Assembly: GCA_036939355.1 (NCBI GenBank)
Contig: JALLAP010000410.1
Location: 1 to 30,211, forward strand
Direction: 5' to 3'
DNA length: 30,211 bases
From: Thalassiosira profunda
Taxonomy: Eukaryota; Bacillariophyta; Thalassiosirophyceae; Thalassiosirales; Thalassiosiraceae
Part shown: piece by piece, positions 28,386-30,211 of the stretch
How positions within the stretch are numbered: position 1 is the first letter of the stretch
Layout of the letters: the number at the start of each line of letters is the position of its first letter
Position numbers and translations under genes: made by a program
Notes under the pieces: generated by a model
What the model saw: the letters and a program-made list of their open reading frames with translations, nothing else
The model's database searches: none
What the model was told of the DNA's origin: nothing

Positions 28386-30211
28386 TCACAGTAATAACCA
28401 CGCCGCCAAGAGCCCGCACAGCAGCGACCCCACGAAGGCTCCCTGGCCTATTCCATTCGAGGAGCTCATCACATCTTCGCCCCCAGCAGCCTGGGCTGCG
28501 GCGGCATTGGTTCCAGGAATGCCCTTGGCCGCCTCGCTCGTCGAAATCATGAGAGAATTGCCGAAGAAATTGTCTATTCTGTCCGCTCTCGGTATAGTGG
28601 GCGTTCCCGACGGTCTCAAAGAGGGCTGCGTCGAGGGAGCACTGGACGACGTCGGTTGCGACGAAGTCGAGGGCATGGCAGTTGGCGCCGCCGAAGTTGT
28701 GGGCGCGGAGGTAATGGTTGGAGAGTCCGAGGGAGCGTCGGACGGGCGTTGGGATACGGAAGGCGCCGCAGAAGGTTGCATCGATGTCGAAGGAGCCTCC
28801 GACGGAGATTGGCTGGGTCCCTGAGACGCAGATGGCGAGGCAGACGGGGAGACTGTTGGTGCCGTGGACTCCGTCGGACTCGCGCTGGGACTGCTAGTCG
28901 GCATGCTGGATGTGGAAGGCGAGTCCGTCGGCGACTCTGTGGGAGATACCGTCGGCTCGGCGGTCGTTGGCGAGTCGGTCGGCGCTTCGGTGGTCGGTGC
29001 GAGCGTCGGCCTCAGCGTAGGACTCNGGCTCGGCGGTCGTTGGCGAGTCGGTCGGCGCTTCGGTGGTCGGTGCGAGCGTCGGCCTCAGCGTAGGACTCGC
29101 CGACGGCCGGTTGGTCGGTTGTCTCGTTGGAAGACGCGTTGGGTTCCGCGTCGGATTGGGTGTCGGCCTTTTTGTCGGCTCGTCAGTTGGCTCGGGCGTG
29201 CCGCAAACGGTCGTCTGCTCCTTATTGATGGTGTCGCTCCCATTGCAGATGGTGTCCTCCATCCAGTCGAATCCAGACGCGGTTCGGGCGAACACTCCGG
29301 GCAGATAGGCGCAGCCCACGCCCCAGCTAACGACGCCGAAGACCGTGTCGAGGCCGCTAGGGTCTTCCATGACGATGGGTCCGCCTGCAACATTGATTTG
29401 CAAAGGTTCGTGGTGTGAGATTAGTGTGTTGCGATGTGTTCCATAATACCCAAGTCTTTCAGTTTCCCTACTCACCCGAATCGCCCTGGCACGCATCCTG
29501 CCCCTTCGTATAGGTGCACACCATTGACGGATAAATCCAATCCTTGTAGGAATCCCCGCCCTCCTCCGCGTCTCGACACTCGTCGTTGCTTATCACCTCC
29601 AACTCCACCGCCTGCAAATCCGAGGGAAGCCGCGTGTTGGAGCCCTCGTCCGTGTCGCCCCACCCCATCGTGATGGCCCGGCTCCCCACCGACGGAAACG
29701 AGGCGTCGTCGTTGACGCGGGCGAACTCGGTCACCGTCGACACGGCCTCCTCCAGAAACACCAAGGCCAGGTCGAACTCGTCGGTGTTGGAGTTGTAGTC
29801 CGGGTGCTCGACCGTGCGGACCACGTCGAGGAGTTCCCCCTCGCCGACCTCGTCGCTCCCCACGCGGACCTTGAAGGGGTCGCCCATGCAGTGGGCCGCG
29901 GTCAGGACGACGTTCGGACCGATGAGGGCGCCGCCGCAAAAGTGGCTGCTGTCTTCGAGGGACACCGAGTAGGGATAGAGGCCCGTCGGCGCCTGAGTGG
30001 GACATCGTTTGGAGGTGAGTGCACGTGATGTGAGCATGATTTGCAAATGTGCCTCCAGGCGCTCGGCGCGGCCAATGGGCCATGCAAATCAAGCCAACGC
30101 ATGTCGAAGCAATTCAGTCACACTCACATTGTAGCCATTGATGATCCTCGGCTGCTTGTCCGCGAAGAGGTTGGCCGACGCCGTCGTCGCCAGCGCCAGC
30201 AGGGAGAGGAG
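28386..30211 (-). CDS. Trypsin-like serine protease (S1) with S/P/T-rich stalk and GPI-like tail; 5' end beyond right edge
   Basis: Three exons are visible: 30211-30128 (partial), 29992-29476 and 29384-28386. Introns are 30127-29993 (135 nt) and 29475-29385 (91 nt), both GTGAGT...CAG. Exon 1 holds the end of a signal peptide (LLALATTASA) and the activation site QPR/IINGYN. Exon 2 gives FCGGALIGPNVVLTAAHC (catalytic His) and DEFDLALVFL (catalytic Asp). The splice then builds DACQGDSGGP (catalytic Ser). The Asp six residues before that Ser, with VVSWGVGCA, predicts trypsin-type cleavage after Arg/Lys. A long PT/PS-rich stalk follows the protease domain, and the protein ends QGAFVGSLLCGLLAAWLLL, a likely GPI signal. 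It would be a surface-anchored protease made as a zymogen. An N at 29026, with a 72-bp duplication around it, breaks the stalk frame. Confidence 0.88.
28954..29098. repeat. Perfect 72-bp direct duplication separated by one N (probable assembly join)
   Basis: 28954-29025 and 29027-29098 are identical as read, with the only N of the window between them at 29026. Removing one copy and the N (73 nt) restores the trypsin stalk frame: PT-rich sequence then reads on into the frame that ends at 28386. This is what two overlapping contig ends joined without merging look like. A true minisatellite expansion is less likely. Confidence 0.85.

Overview
The window is a nuclear segment from a diatom, probably a centric of the Thalassiosira/Cyclotella kind. 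Four things point this way. Genes are GC-rich, carry few introns and sit on both strands. The introns are short (72-306 nt) and nearly all have GTGAGT donors. Several proteins start with the bipartite plastid presequence of diatoms, a signal peptide followed by an aromatic residue and FAP/FQP/FVAP (ApaG-repeat protein, FKBP, AAA-FeS protein). Several others are the secreted or membrane proteins with P/T/S-rich stalks that are common in diatoms.

Layout, left to right. (1) 1-1186, minus: a disordered protein running off the left edge. (2) 1929-5630, plus: a type I membrane protein with SBBP-like beta-propeller repeats. (3) 5665-7302, minus, with exons or frame breaks up to about 7655: a J-domain co-chaperone. 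(4) 8024-9331, plus: a MATH-BTB-SAP protein. (5) 9681-12161, minus: a plastid protein with two tandem ApaG domains. (6) 12944-13633, minus: a thylakoid-lumen FKBP with one intron. (7) 14169-15332, minus: GAPDH with one intron. (8) 15825-17252, plus: a four-CBS protein with one intron. (9) 17423-20465, minus: a fusion of an AAA+ (sigma-54-activator-like) domain, a NapH-type membrane polyferredoxin and EF-hands. (10) 20768-22744, plus: a COG0523/CobW GTPase with a His/Cys-rich repeat loop. (11) 22869-23050, minus: an orphan 3' piece of a secreted, GPI-anchor-like protein. (12) 23124-26877, minus: a two-exon, 1224-residue protein of unknown function. (13) 27195-27668, minus: a small secreted Cys protein that may be the 5' half of item 11. 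(14) 28386-30211, minus: a trypsin with an S/P/T-rich stalk and GPI-like tail, cut by the right edge.

There is no operon or dedicated pathway cluster. The links are at promoter level: head-to-head pairs (GAPDH/CBS, AAA-FeS/CobW, J-protein/BTB) and a recurring ACGTAGGAAT-like word, together with CRE-type TGACGT sites, upstream of several genes.

The most unusual item is the AAA+/Fe-S/EF-hand fusion. It joins an ATPase, a membrane electron carrier and a calcium-binding module in one predicted plastid protein. It contains one apparent single-base frame break, and it shares a 300-bp promoter with a metal-chaperone-type GTPase. The second candidate is the possible splitting of a secreted-protein gene by about 4.2 kb that carries the 1224-residue orphan gene. 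Two sequence-quality problems are also visible: a 72-bp duplication around an N at 29026, and frame breaks in the J-protein and the fusion gene.
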